Source: Cryomorphaceae bacterium
GTDB lineage: Bacteria; Bacteroidota; Bacteroidia; Flavobacteriales; Schleiferiaceae
Direction: 5' to 3'
Assembly (NCBI GenBank): GCA_022565745.1
Contig: JAIUMB010000097.1
Location: forward strand, 1 to 8,596
Length of the DNA: 8,596 bases
Part shown: positions 1-6,239 of the stretch, one piece after another
How the letters are laid out: each line of letters starts with the position of its first letter
Position numbering within the stretch: position 1 is the stretch's first letter
Notes under the pieces: model-generated
Databases searched by the model: none
Seen by the model: the letters and a program-made list of their open reading frames with translations, nothing else
What the model was told of the DNA's origin: nothing
Made by a program: the position numbers and the translations under genes

Positions 1-1695
1 CAATTAAGAGAACTATACGCCCTTAAGATCCCTCCGGCAAAGAGGACGCCTGATTTTGATGCTGATTGTAATCGTTTTGTGATTGAATCTCGTCGAGAAG
101 GCAGATATAATTTGGTGGTTTATTCATGGTTAAAGAAAGTGGTATTTGTTCTCAATGAAGATGATTTTTCATTTGTAAGAACCTCGAGAAATCTCTATAA
201 AATTACCAGAGAAGAACAGCAGACGCTTGCAAGTGCTACTGTAGGCGTGGTGGGCTTATCAGTTGGTCAATCGGTAGCGGTTACTTTAGCGATGGAACGT
301 TCTTTTGGAACGATAAAACTGGCTGATTTTGATGCTTTGGATCTTAGCAATCTCAATCGTTTACGTGCCGGTATTGTTGATATAGATTTACCCAAAGTTG
401 TTCTCGTAGCCCGAGAAATAGCGGAAATTGACCCGTATTTAAAGGTAATGCTTTATCCTGAGGGGCTGACCAATGAAAACATGAATGAGTTTGTTGATGA
501 TTTGGATGTTTTAGTCGATGAATGCGATTCTCTACAGATGAAAATTGCCATGAGGCAACGAGCGCGAAGCAAAGGGATTCCGGTAATTATGGATACCAGT
601 GATCGAGGGATGATAGATATTGAACGTTTTGATTTAGATAAAGAAAAACCCTTGTTTCACGGTTTGGTTAATGAAAAAGAACTTCATGATATTGACGACA
701 GCAATCGATTAAATGTTCTTTTTAAATTGGTGGGAGGAGGCAGCATTAGCCCAGAGTTAGCGGTGTCTTTTTTCGAGCTTAATCAATCCATTGGTACTTG
801 GCCACAGTTGGCTTCAGCGGTTGCTTTAGGGGGAGGGTTGGCGACATCTGCAGTGAGACAGATCTTATTGAAGAAAAATGTAGACTCGGGTCGGTGGTAT
901 TTTGATCCAGAGTCGTCATGGAGCCAATCTCCAAAAGAAAGTAATAAGCCCACAGTGCCTTCATTTTTAACAGGCAAAACACCTCTTGCTGTTGATATGG
1001 AGCTTGCATTCTTTGGTTTACTGCACATTGATACAACAGATACTCATTGGAAGTTGAGCTTCAATTCGTCAGTGGAGCACTCCGTTGAATTATTTTTAGA
1101 AGCGGCTATTCAGAAGTGGTTCTCCCTGTCAAATAATTCATTTTCATTGATTAATAAAGGCTCTCGAGGTGTTTTTGAAGTCGTAAAAACCGAAGTTGAA
1201 ATCAGCGATTCAGAGTTGATTTTGTCAGCCGTTTCTGAGCAAAATTTATTTTCCTGTGTTTCACAGATGAATCGTACCTTTATGGATGAGTGTTATCGGG
1301 GTAGCCATCACCATGTTACAGCAGTATATTCAGCTTTACAAGGTAATGAAAGATCGGTGTGGTTTGGAGTGCCACCACCGTTTTTACTGTTATTATCAAG
1401 GCCAGATGTGGCTAAACGCACATATGCTTTGCCCGAGCAAAACACCATTAGTGCTATGTTAGCGGGAATCATTAGAGGAATGCGTTTTTATAATTTACAC
1501 TTAAAAGGCAACAATAATATAGAAAGTATCGGAGCTGCTTTAGGAAGTGTTCTTTATAAGAATCAATCAGCACGCTTAATAATCAAGGATATGCAAGCAC
1601 TGAGCACCCATTTAAAAGAGGCTGCTCAAAGCGAATTAAAACTTGATAACGAACTACCTGGACTTGGATTAAATGTATCTCATGATATCACATGA
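1..1695 (+). CDS. Rv1355c-family protein: ThiF/E1-like domain fused to a nitroreductase-like domain (5' end missing)
   Basis: The frame is open from base 1 to the TGA at 1693-1695, giving 564 visible residues. The GTG at 79 is not a credible start, because the preceding codons (LRELYALKIPPAKRTPD) resemble the family. Numbering from the first visible codon, the E1-like Rossmann core has the nucleotide loop GVVGLSVG (82-89), the acidic stretch DFDALDLSNLNR (109-120, the D-x-D...SNLNR signature of MoeB/ThiF/E1 enzymes), DECDS (173-177) and MDTSDRG (197-203). These enzymes adenylate a carboxyl group with ATP. The paired CxxC zinc motifs of MoeB/ThiF are not seen. The C-terminal part (about 330-530) fits the nitroreductase-like half of Rv1355c-type proteins, but its FMN-site region is poorly conserved. 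The substrate is unknown. The 3' end overlaps the next gene, suggesting translational coupling. Family assignment is confident; activity is inferred. Confidence 0.85.
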   Translation, partial: QLRELYALKIPPAKRTPDFDADCNRFVIESRREGRYNLVVYSWLKKVVFVLNEDDFSFVRTSRNLYKITREEQQTLASATVGVVGLSVGQSVAVTLAMERSFGTIKLADFDALDLSNLNRLRAGIVDIDLPKVVLVAREIAEIDPYLKVMLYPEGLTNENMNEFVDDLDVLVDECDSLQMKIAMRQRARSKGIPVIMDTSDRGMIDIERFDLDKEKPLFHGLVNEKELHDIDDSNRLNVLFKLVGGGSISPELAVSFFELNQSIGTWPQLASAVALGGGLATSAVRQILLKKNVDSGRWYFDPESSWSQSPKESNKPTVPSFLTGKTPLAVDMELAFFGLLHIDTTDTHWKLSFNSSVEHSVELFLEAAIQKWFSLSNNSFSLINKGSRGVFEVVKTEVEISDSELILSAVSEQNLFSCVSQMNRTFMDECYRGSHHHVTAVYSALQGNERSVWFGVPPPFLLLLSRPDVAKRTYALPEQNTISAMLAGIIRGMRFYNLHLKGNNNIESIGAALGSVLYKNQSARLIIKDMQALSTHLKEAAQSELKLDNELPGLGLNVSHDIT

Positions 1696-2440
1696 ACAAA
1701 TAACAAAGTCGATTAAAGAGGCGAGTATAGAAAAACCTCGCGTTACAATCAGAGCTTTTCGAGCTGTTGACGATTACGATGCATCAATGCGTTTTGTGGA
1801 AGGTCACAAACGCGTGTTAACTGCTCATGGTGTTAAAAAGGTAACCTCAAGCTCACCGGATTGGATCATTAATCCACATGCTTACGTCATCAACGTAGAA
1901 GACTCAGAAACCGGAAAAGTATACGGAGGCGCTCGAGTGCATAGGTACCACAAGGATTATCCTCTGCCTATCCAAGACGCAACAGGAGCTATGGATGAAC
2001 TGGTACACGAGATTGTTCGTCGCGAGCACGAGAAAGGAGGAACCTCTGAGCTTTGTGGATTGTGGAATTCCTTTGAAGTCGCTGGTTTGGGAATCGGAAG
2101 TTTTTTTGCCACCCGTGCAGGGATTGCTGTAGCACATCAGTTGGGATTGCGGTCTATGTTTGCTCTATGTGCACCTTATACCGTTAAATGGGCACAACGC
2201 GTAGGCTGTAAAGTGGTTGAAGAGCTTGGGAACAAAGGAACTTTTTTCTATCCAAAGCTTGATTTAATTGCTACGGCGGTACTTTTAGAAGACGTCAATA
2301 CACTTGAAGACGCCAAACCAACCGAAAGGAATCGAGTATTTGATTTCTATAAAAACTTAAATCAAACCGCTTTAGAAATTCCACCAGGTAAACGTTATCA
2401 AGTGGCCATTAACTATAAACTCGATATTTTTAATCCTTAA
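1673..2440 (+). CDS. GNAT-fold acyltransferase-like protein, partner of the Rv1355c-family gene
   Basis: This is a 255-residue soluble protein with no signal peptide. I do not recognise a named family, but the layout fits a GNAT-fold or FeeM/autoinducer-synthase-like acyltransferase. A strand pair with a central turn, AYVINVEDSETGKVYGGARV (70-89), precedes a motif-A-like segment: ELCGLWNS (126-133), then VAGLGIGSFFATRAG (136-150), where the acyl-CoA pyrophosphate loop should lie. GLRSMFALCAPYTVKWAQRV (158-177) and GCKVV (178-182) follow, the equivalent of the usual 'Y.r.GF' end of the fold. The canonical Q/RxxGxG/A loop is not exact (AGLGIG). The start is either ATG 1673 or ATG 1682; both lie inside the previous gene (23- or 14-base overlap), so the two are probably translated together. 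A role as acyl donor/acceptor enzyme in the same pathway is inference. Confidence 0.65.
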   Translation: MYLMISHEQITKSIKEASIEKPRVTIRAFRAVDDYDASMRFVEGHKRVLTAHGVKKVTSSSPDWIINPHAYVINVEDSETGKVYGGARVHRYHKDYPLPIQDATGAMDELVHEIVRREHEKGGTSELCGLWNSFEVAGLGIGSFFATRAGIAVAHQLGLRSMFALCAPYTVKWAQRVGCKVVEELGNKGTFFYPKLDLIATAVLLEDVNTLEDAKPTERNRVFDFYKNLNQTALEIPPGKRYQVAINYKLDIFNP

Positions 2441-2447
2441 AATAAAA

Positions 2448-2478
2448 TTTGTCAGACAGATTGCTTCCCGTAAATTTG
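2448..2478 (+). promoter_or_regulatory. Bacteroidota-type promoter of prs
   Basis: A -33 element TTTG (2448-2451) lies 19 bases upstream of a -7 element TAAATTTG (2471-2478). This is a full match to the Bacteroidota primary-sigma consensus TTTG-N17-19-TAnnTTTG. Transcription should start near 2484-2486, leaving a leader of about 20 bases before the prs ATG at 2505. It implies that prs, and perhaps rplY-pth-yebC behind it, is transcribed independently of the upstream acyltransferase gene. Confidence 0.75.
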
Positions 2479-2504
2479 CCCACGCAAAATTCCCAAATCG
2501 CATT

Positions 2505-3437
2505 ATGGAAAAAGAGGCTAAAATATTTTCGGGTAGAGGTTCCTTCAATCTAGCAAAACGCATTTCGGAGGCCTATGGAATCCCTTTAGGTAATGTCTTG
2601 TTTACTCAATTTAGCGATGGGGAGTTTGAACCTAGTTTTGAAGAGACAGTAAGAGGTGGCCGCGTATTTCTCGTGTGCTCAACGCACCAGCCCAATGACA
2701 ACCTGATGGAGTTACTGCTGATGATTGACGCGGCTAAGCGTGCATCAGCAAAGCACATAACGGCTGTTATGCCGTATTTTGGTTATGCACGACAAGATAG
2801 AAAGGATAAATCGAGGGTGCCAATTGGCGCCAAAATGATTGCGCAATTATTGACCGCTGCAGGCGCTACTCGTGTAATGACTATGGATTTACACGCCGAT
2901 CAAATACAAGGCTTTTTTGAAATTCCAGTTGACCACTTGTTTTCATCGGCCATCTTTGTGCCTCATATTAAGGCATTAGGGTTGAGTAACCTTACCATTG
3001 CTTCTCCAGACATGGGCGGGAGTAAGCGGGCTCACAACTACGCCAAAATGACAAATGCTGAAGTTGTGGTTTGTTATAAGCAACGCAAAGCGGCCAATGA
3101 AATCGAAAAAATGATGGTGATTGGCGATGTAACAGATAAGCATGTCATCCTTGTTGATGATATGGTTGATACCGCTGGAACGTTGGCTACAGCCGCCAAT
3201 ATGTTGAAAGACCAAGGCGCTGCATCTGTTCGTGCCTATTGTACACACGGGGTGCTTTCTGGTAATGCTTACGAAAAAATAAACAACTCTGCACTGGAGA
3301 AGTTGGTCATTACAGATACCATTCCCAAAGCGCACCCTTCAGATAAAATTGAAGTGCTAAGTGTCGCGGAATTGTTTGCCCATGTCATGCACAATGTCCA
3401 CCATCATCAGTCGATCAGTAAACATTTTATCATTTAA
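2505..3437 (+). CDS. prs: Ribose-phosphate pyrophosphokinase (PRPP synthetase)
   Basis: This enzyme makes 5-phosphoribosyl 1-diphosphate from ribose 5-phosphate and ATP, the precursor for purine, pyrimidine, NAD, histidine and tryptophan synthesis in the cytosol. The 310-residue length is normal for class I enzymes. Visible motifs: FSDGE (36-40), the ATP-binding RQDRK (96-100), the PRPP synthetase signature DLHADQIQGFFEIPVD (128-143), K192 and R194 in YKQR matching the catalytic-loop Lys/Arg, and the ribose-5-phosphate/PRPP loop DDMVDTAGT (218-226). All key residues are present. The ATG at 2505 gives the expected N-terminus (KIFSGRGSFNLAKRI) and sits just behind a consensus promoter. It is followed by rplY and pth, a conserved bacterial order. 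Confidence 0.97.
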   Translation: MEKEAKIFSGRGSFNLAKRISEAYGIPLGNVLFTQFSDGEFEPSFEETVRGGRVFLVCSTHQPNDNLMELLLMIDAAKRASAKHITAVMPYFGYARQDRKDKSRVPIGAKMIAQLLTAAGATRVMTMDLHADQIQGFFEIPVDHLFSSAIFVPHIKALGLSNLTIASPDMGGSKRAHNYAKMTNAEVVVCYKQRKAANEIEKMMVIGDVTDKHVILVDDMVDTAGTLATAANMLKDQGAASVRAYCTHGVLSGNAYEKINNSALEKLVITDTIPKAHPSDKIEVLSVAELFAHVMHNVHHHQSISKHFII

Positions 3438-3443
3438 ATCATA

Positions 3444-3486
3444 CCGGCCAATTTGAATCGTTCTTCTGCCGGAATCAAAGAAGAAC
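3444..3486 (+). promoter_or_regulatory. Candidate structured leader of rplY (two interlocking inverted repeats)
   Basis: In the 73-base prs-rplY gap, CCGGC (3444-3448) is complementary to GCCGG (3468-3472), and GTTCTTC (3460-3466) to GAAGAAC (3480-3486). The 3' strand of the first stem lies in the loop of the second, so the RNA could form an H-type pseudoknot (stems of 5 and 7 pairs, loops of 11, 1 and 7 bases) or switch between two hairpins. No T-run follows, so it is not an intrinsic terminator. It ends 24 bases before the rplY ATG. I know of no described leader of this form for bL25; function is speculative. Confidence 0.35.
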
Positions 3487-3510
3487 ACAACTTAATTTCA
3501 AACTTTTATT

Positions 3511-4143
3511 ATGAATTCAGTAGCAATCACAGCCCAGAAACGTGAGCAGTTGGGTACCAAGTACTCTAAAGAACTGCGTCGCGACGGCAATGTCCCTTGC
3601 GTCGTTTACGGAGGTGAGTCGCCAGTGCATTTTTTCGCCCCGGCAGCCGACTTCCGCAAAGTAATCTATACACCGAATGTGTATAAAATCAATGTCGAGT
3701 TAGACGGCAATACCATTCCTTGTGTGATTCAGGACATCCAGTTTCACCCGGTATCTGACGAAGTATTACACATCGACTTTATTCAGTTGGTAGATGGCAA
3801 GCCAGTAACCATTGACGTACCAGTTCGTCTTTTAGGTTCTGCTCGTGGTGTGAGAAATGGTGGTAAAATGAAACGCGTGTTGCGTAAGCTAAAAATTAAA
3901 GCAACACCTGATAATTTACCCGATTCTATCGAACACGATATTACCAATTTGCGTATCGGTCAATCGGTTCGCGTTAGCGATATCACTGCCGAAGGCTTTG
4001 AAATTGTCAATAGTCCATCAGCGGTATTGGTAAGCATCAAAACCTCTCGTTTGGCGGTTGACGACACCGACGAAGAGGAAGAAACAGACGGTGCTGAAGC
4101 CCCTGCAGCTGAAGGTGCAGAAGAAAGCAAGTCTGAGAATTAA
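3511..4143 (+). CDS. rplY: Large-subunit ribosomal protein bL25, CTC/TL5 type
   Basis: bL25 binds 5S rRNA in the central protuberance of the 50S subunit. This is the long two-domain form (210 residues, general stress protein Ctc/TL5 type) rather than the short E. coli form. The N-terminal RNA-binding barrel spans about 1-95 (REQLGTKYSKELRRDGNVPC, 11-30, then VVYGG; QDIQFHPVSDEVLHIDF near 74-90). The C-terminal domain spans about 96-181 (PVTIDVPVRLLGSARGVRNG). An unstructured acidic tail, D184-N210, is rich in Asp, Glu, Ala and Ser. The ATG follows an AT-rich leader without a clear Shine-Dalgarno, normal for Bacteroidota. No separate promoter was recognised, so it is probably read through from prs. 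pth follows after 12 bases. Confidence 0.95.
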   Translation: MNSVAITAQKREQLGTKYSKELRRDGNVPCVVYGGESPVHFFAPAADFRKVIYTPNVYKINVELDGNTIPCVIQDIQFHPVSDEVLHIDFIQLVDGKPVTIDVPVRLLGSARGVRNGGKMKRVLRKLKIKATPDNLPDSIEHDITNLRIGQSVRVSDITAEGFEIVNSPSAVLVSIKTSRLAVDDTDEEEETDGAEAPAAEGAEESKSEN

Positions 4144-4155
4144 TAGCTTTTTATT

Positions 4156-4731
4156 GTGAAAAAGTATCTCATAGTTGGCTTGGGCAACATTGGCTCAGAG
4201 TACGAAGAGACACGTCACAATATTGGTTTTAAAGTGCTGGATCGGTTGGCAAACCGGTCCGGCATTTCTTTTTCTAGCGATCGCTTGGCATTTCATGCTG
4301 AACTTCGTATAAAAGGTCGAATATTGACCTTAATCAAACCAAGTACCTATATGAATCTCAGTGGCAAGGCCGTTCGTTATTGGATGGATGCCCTTAAAAT
4401 TCCTATAGAAAATGTACTGGTGGTAGTGGATGATGTTGCCTTGCCTTTTGCGCAATTAAGACTAAAGACCAAAGGAAGTGATGGGGGGCATAATGGCTTG
4501 AAAAGCATCCAACAATTGCTTGGAGGAAACAATTACCCGCGATTGAGAATTGGTATAGGTGGTGATTTCCCTAAAGGAGGTCAGGTTGATTATGTGTTGG
4601 GACAATGGACGGAAGAGGAGCAATCCAATCTACCCAAATTGACAGAGCGTTGTGCCGATGCCATCGAATCATTTTGTTTGGCTGGTGTTTCAAATACCAT
4701 GAATGCATTTAATGGCGATGGTATCGGATAA
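4156..4731 (+). CDS. pth: Peptidyl-tRNA hydrolase
   Basis: Pth cleaves the ester bond of peptidyl-tRNAs that drop off the ribosome, recycling tRNA. The 191-residue length is typical. Landmarks are GLGNIG (8-13, N11), TRHNIG (19-24, catalytic H21), KPSTYMNLSG (61-70, N67), VVDDVALP (90-97, D92 aligned to the catalytic Asp) and KGSDGGHNGLKS (106-117, N113). The start is GTG: an in-frame TAG at 4144-4146 excludes anything further upstream, and starting here gives the standard MKKYLIVGLGN opening. It lies 12 bases behind rplY, so the two are almost certainly cotranscribed. Confidence 0.96.
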   Translation: MKKYLIVGLGNIGSEYEETRHNIGFKVLDRLANRSGISFSSDRLAFHAELRIKGRILTLIKPSTYMNLSGKAVRYWMDALKIPIENVLVVVDDVALPFAQLRLKTKGSDGGHNGLKSIQQLLGGNNYPRLRIGIGGDFPKGGQVDYVLGQWTEEEQSNLPKLTERCADAIESFCLAGVSNTMNAFNGDGIG

Positions 4732-4765
4732 TAGATGAAGGTTTAATTTATAAATACATTGAGTT

Positions 4766-5479
4766 ATGGGAAGAGCATTTGAATATCGCAAGGCAAGAAA
4801 GTTTAAGCGTTGGGCTGCCATGGCTAAAACCTTTACGCGCATTGGTAAAGAAATCACCATTGCTGTTAAAGAAAGTGGCCCCGACCCCGATGCGAATACC
4901 CGTTTGCGCGCAGCCATACAAAATGCGAAGGCGGCCAATATGCCGAAGGATAATATTGAACGCGCCATTAAAAAAGCAACCGATAAAGATCAAGGAGACT
5001 ATAAAGAACTGGTCTATGAAGGATACGGTCCGCATGGCATCGCAGTGATTATTGAAACAGCAACGGATAATCCTACCAGAACGGTTGGCAACATTCGCTC
5101 TTATTTTAATAAGTGCAATGGGAGCCTTGGAACATCAGGTTCTGTAGAGTTTCTATTTGAGCACAAGTGCTATTTTAGAATTGCTGATGATAATAGAGAT
5201 TTAGAAGAGTTTGAATTGGAGCTCATAGATTTTGGCGCCGAAGAGGTGTTTAGAGACGAAGAAGAAAGCCAAATTGTTATCTATGCAGACTTTGCAAATT
5301 ACGGAAATTTGCAAAAGGCATTGGAAGAAATGAGTATTGAAGTTTTAAACTCCGGATTTGAGCGCATACCAACCACAACAAAAGCGCTTGATGAAGCACA
5401 AACTGCAGATGTAGAAAAACTCCTAGAACGGATAGAGGAAGATGAAGATGTGCAAAATGTGTTTCATACCATGGTTTAA
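4766..5479 (+). CDS. YebC/PmpR (TACO1) family protein
   Basis: This is a 237-residue member of the YebC/TACO1 family. Members were annotated as DNA-binding transcriptional regulators (PmpR-type); recent work on bacterial YebC proteins and mitochondrial TACO1 points to helping ribosomes translate polyproline-containing or difficult sequences. Motifs: MGRAFEYRKARKFKRW (1-16, a Bacteroidota-style opening), a basic helical N-domain with PDANTRLRAAIQNAKAANMP (41-60), YEGYGPHG (84-91), DNPTRTVGNIR (101-111), GSLGTSGSVEFLF (119-131), and an acidic C-terminus with LLERIEEDEDVQNVF. The gene lies 34 bases after pth in the same direction; its company of bL25 and Pth fits a translation role better than a specific-regulator role, but that is inference. 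Confidence 0.93.
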   Translation: MGRAFEYRKARKFKRWAAMAKTFTRIGKEITIAVKESGPDPDANTRLRAAIQNAKAANMPKDNIERAIKKATDKDQGDYKELVYEGYGPHGIAVIIETATDNPTRTVGNIRSYFNKCNGSLGTSGSVEFLFEHKCYFRIADDNRDLEEFELELIDFGAEEVFRDEEESQIVIYADFANYGNLQKALEEMSIEVLNSGFERIPTTTKALDEAQTADVEKLLERIEEDEDVQNVFHTMV

Positions 5480-5503
5480 ATTGTTGTTTATGCGATTTTA
5501 AAA

Positions 5504-5526
5504 CGTTTTTAACGAACTGTTTTTTT
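5504..5526 (+). terminator. Weak candidate terminator after the yebC-family gene
   Basis: A minimal hairpin CGTT-TTT-AACG (5504-5514) is followed five bases later by a run of seven Ts (5520-5526). The stem has only four pairs, so efficiency would be low. It is listed because it is the only terminator-like structure between the housekeeping run and the lipoprotein gene. Confidence 0.25.
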
Positions 5527-5582
5527 GATTGTGCTTACATTTAGCAATGTTTACTAATTGTTATGTTTAAACACAGCACCTT

Positions 5583-5618
5583 TTTATAGTTTGTATTATT
5601 GCATGTACAATCTATAAA
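5583..5618. repeat. 13-base imperfect inverted repeat upstream of the lipoprotein gene
   Basis: The arms TTTATAGTTTGTA (5583-5595) and TACAATCTATAAA (5606-5618) are complementary at 12 of 13 positions, with a 10-base spacer. The right arm ends 23 bases before the ATG at 5642. The symmetry could serve as an operator for a dimeric regulator or as a stem in the mRNA leader. No convincing Bacteroidota promoter was found around it to decide between these. Confidence 0.5.
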
Positions 5619-5641
5619 CATGTGCACACAAAATCAATCTA

Positions 5642-6187
5642 ATGAAAAAGCGTTTTTTTAGAATTGGTGCAGCGCTATTGTTCGCTGTATCCTTAACATC
5701 GGCGTGCTCTGACGACGACGATACCATTGAAATCATCCCGGATGAATCGAGTATTTCCTTTACCATTAATGGTGCAGTGGAGGGCGTAAAGTCAGGTGTT
5801 GCAACCGTTGGCCAAACACAAGTTGGTGGAAACTATCAAATACGCATAAGGGGCAATGACGGTGATGAAGAAACCGATCAATCTTATATTCTTGACTTTA
5901 TTCGAGGCCCCCAACCCAATCCTTTGCCTGACCCAGAGCCCGATACATACAACATTTCAACCCTCATAGAGGCAGCAGGTGGAAATGGCTATTACGTCAG
6001 CTTTGTCGATAGGCCATTTGGTGATTCAAGAGAATTTGGAGGTGCTGAAGCCAGTGGCGAATTGGTAATAACGGAAATTAATAGTTCGTTTGTTGAAGGC
6101 ACATTCTCTTTTACGGCAAAAAGTAACGAGACAGAAGAAGTGATAGAAGTTACCGATGGTGTGTTTAAAGCCAACAACAACCTGTAA
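5642..6187 (+). CDS. Probable surface-exposed lipoprotein, DUF6252-like
   Basis: This is a 181-residue secreted protein of unknown function. Residues 1-21 form a lipoprotein signal peptide (basic MKKRFFR, hydrophobic GAALLFAVSL, lipobox TSAC), with C22 as the lipidated residue. The mature protein begins CSDDDD, matching the acidic lipoprotein export signal reported for Bacteroidota, so it is probably flipped to the outer face of the outer membrane. The rest looks like a small beta-rich domain: ISFTINGAVEGV (38-49), then YQIRIRG (65-71), a proline-rich loop GPQPNPLPDPEPD (89-101), and a final hairpin GELVITEINSSFVEGTFSFT (139-158) ending VTDGVF (170-175). The 'GTFSF...VTDGVF' ending resembles DUF6252 lipoproteins, a tentative match. 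It converges on kdsA and ends at a strong terminator. Confidence 0.85.
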   Translation: MKKRFFRIGAALLFAVSLTSACSDDDDTIEIIPDESSISFTINGAVEGVKSGVATVGQTQVGGNYQIRIRGNDGDEETDQSYILDFIRGPQPNPLPDPEPDTYNISTLIEAAGGNGYYVSFVDRPFGDSREFGGAEASGELVITEINSSFVEGTFSFTAKSNETEEVIEVTDGVFKANNNL

Positions 6188-6212
6188 CCATCTAAAACCA
6201 ATAAGCATATTT

Positions 6213-6239
6213 AAGCCCATCGCAATGATGGGCTTTTTT
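6213..6239 (+). terminator. Rho-independent terminator between the lipoprotein gene and kdsA
   Basis: A perfect 9-base stem AAGCCCATC (6213-6221) / GATGGGCTT (6227-6235) with a five-base loop GCAAT runs into six Ts (6234-6239). It begins 25 bases after the lipoprotein stop codon. On the minus strand the same stem follows the kdsA stop but is succeeded only by TTAAATAT, so it should work mainly for + strand transcripts. The T-run overlaps the kdsA stop codon (6238-6240). Confidence 0.85.

Noticed and set aside
79..81. GTG as the start codon of the E1-like gene
   Set aside because: The frame is open to base 1 and the 26 upstream codons look like the same protein family, so the true start is outside the window.
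2372..2563. Minus-strand open frame of 63 codons across the acyltransferase-prs gap
   Set aside because: It overlaps two well-supported genes and the consensus prs promoter, and its translation resembles nothing recognisable.
2976..3335. Minus-strand open frame of 119 codons inside prs
   Set aside because: It is a shadow of the highly conserved prs coding sequence.
4690..5048. Several open frames on both strands over the start of the yebC-family gene
   Set aside because: They lie entirely or mostly within the pth end and yebC-family coding sequences, which carry clear family motifs in one frame.
5531..5585. GTGCT/AGCAC pairing followed by five Ts as a second terminator after the yebC-family gene
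   Set aside because: Only five outer pairs with a very large loop and poor internal pairing; not a convincing terminator.
5585..5601. TATAGTTTG and TATTATTG as -7 boxes for the lipoprotein gene
   Set aside because: Each departs from TAnnTTTG in spacing or sequence, and neither has a TTTG at the right upstream distance.
5992..6220. Minus-strand open frames antisense to the end of the lipoprotein gene
   Set aside because: There is no recognisable protein and no promoter, and the lipoprotein frame explains the region.
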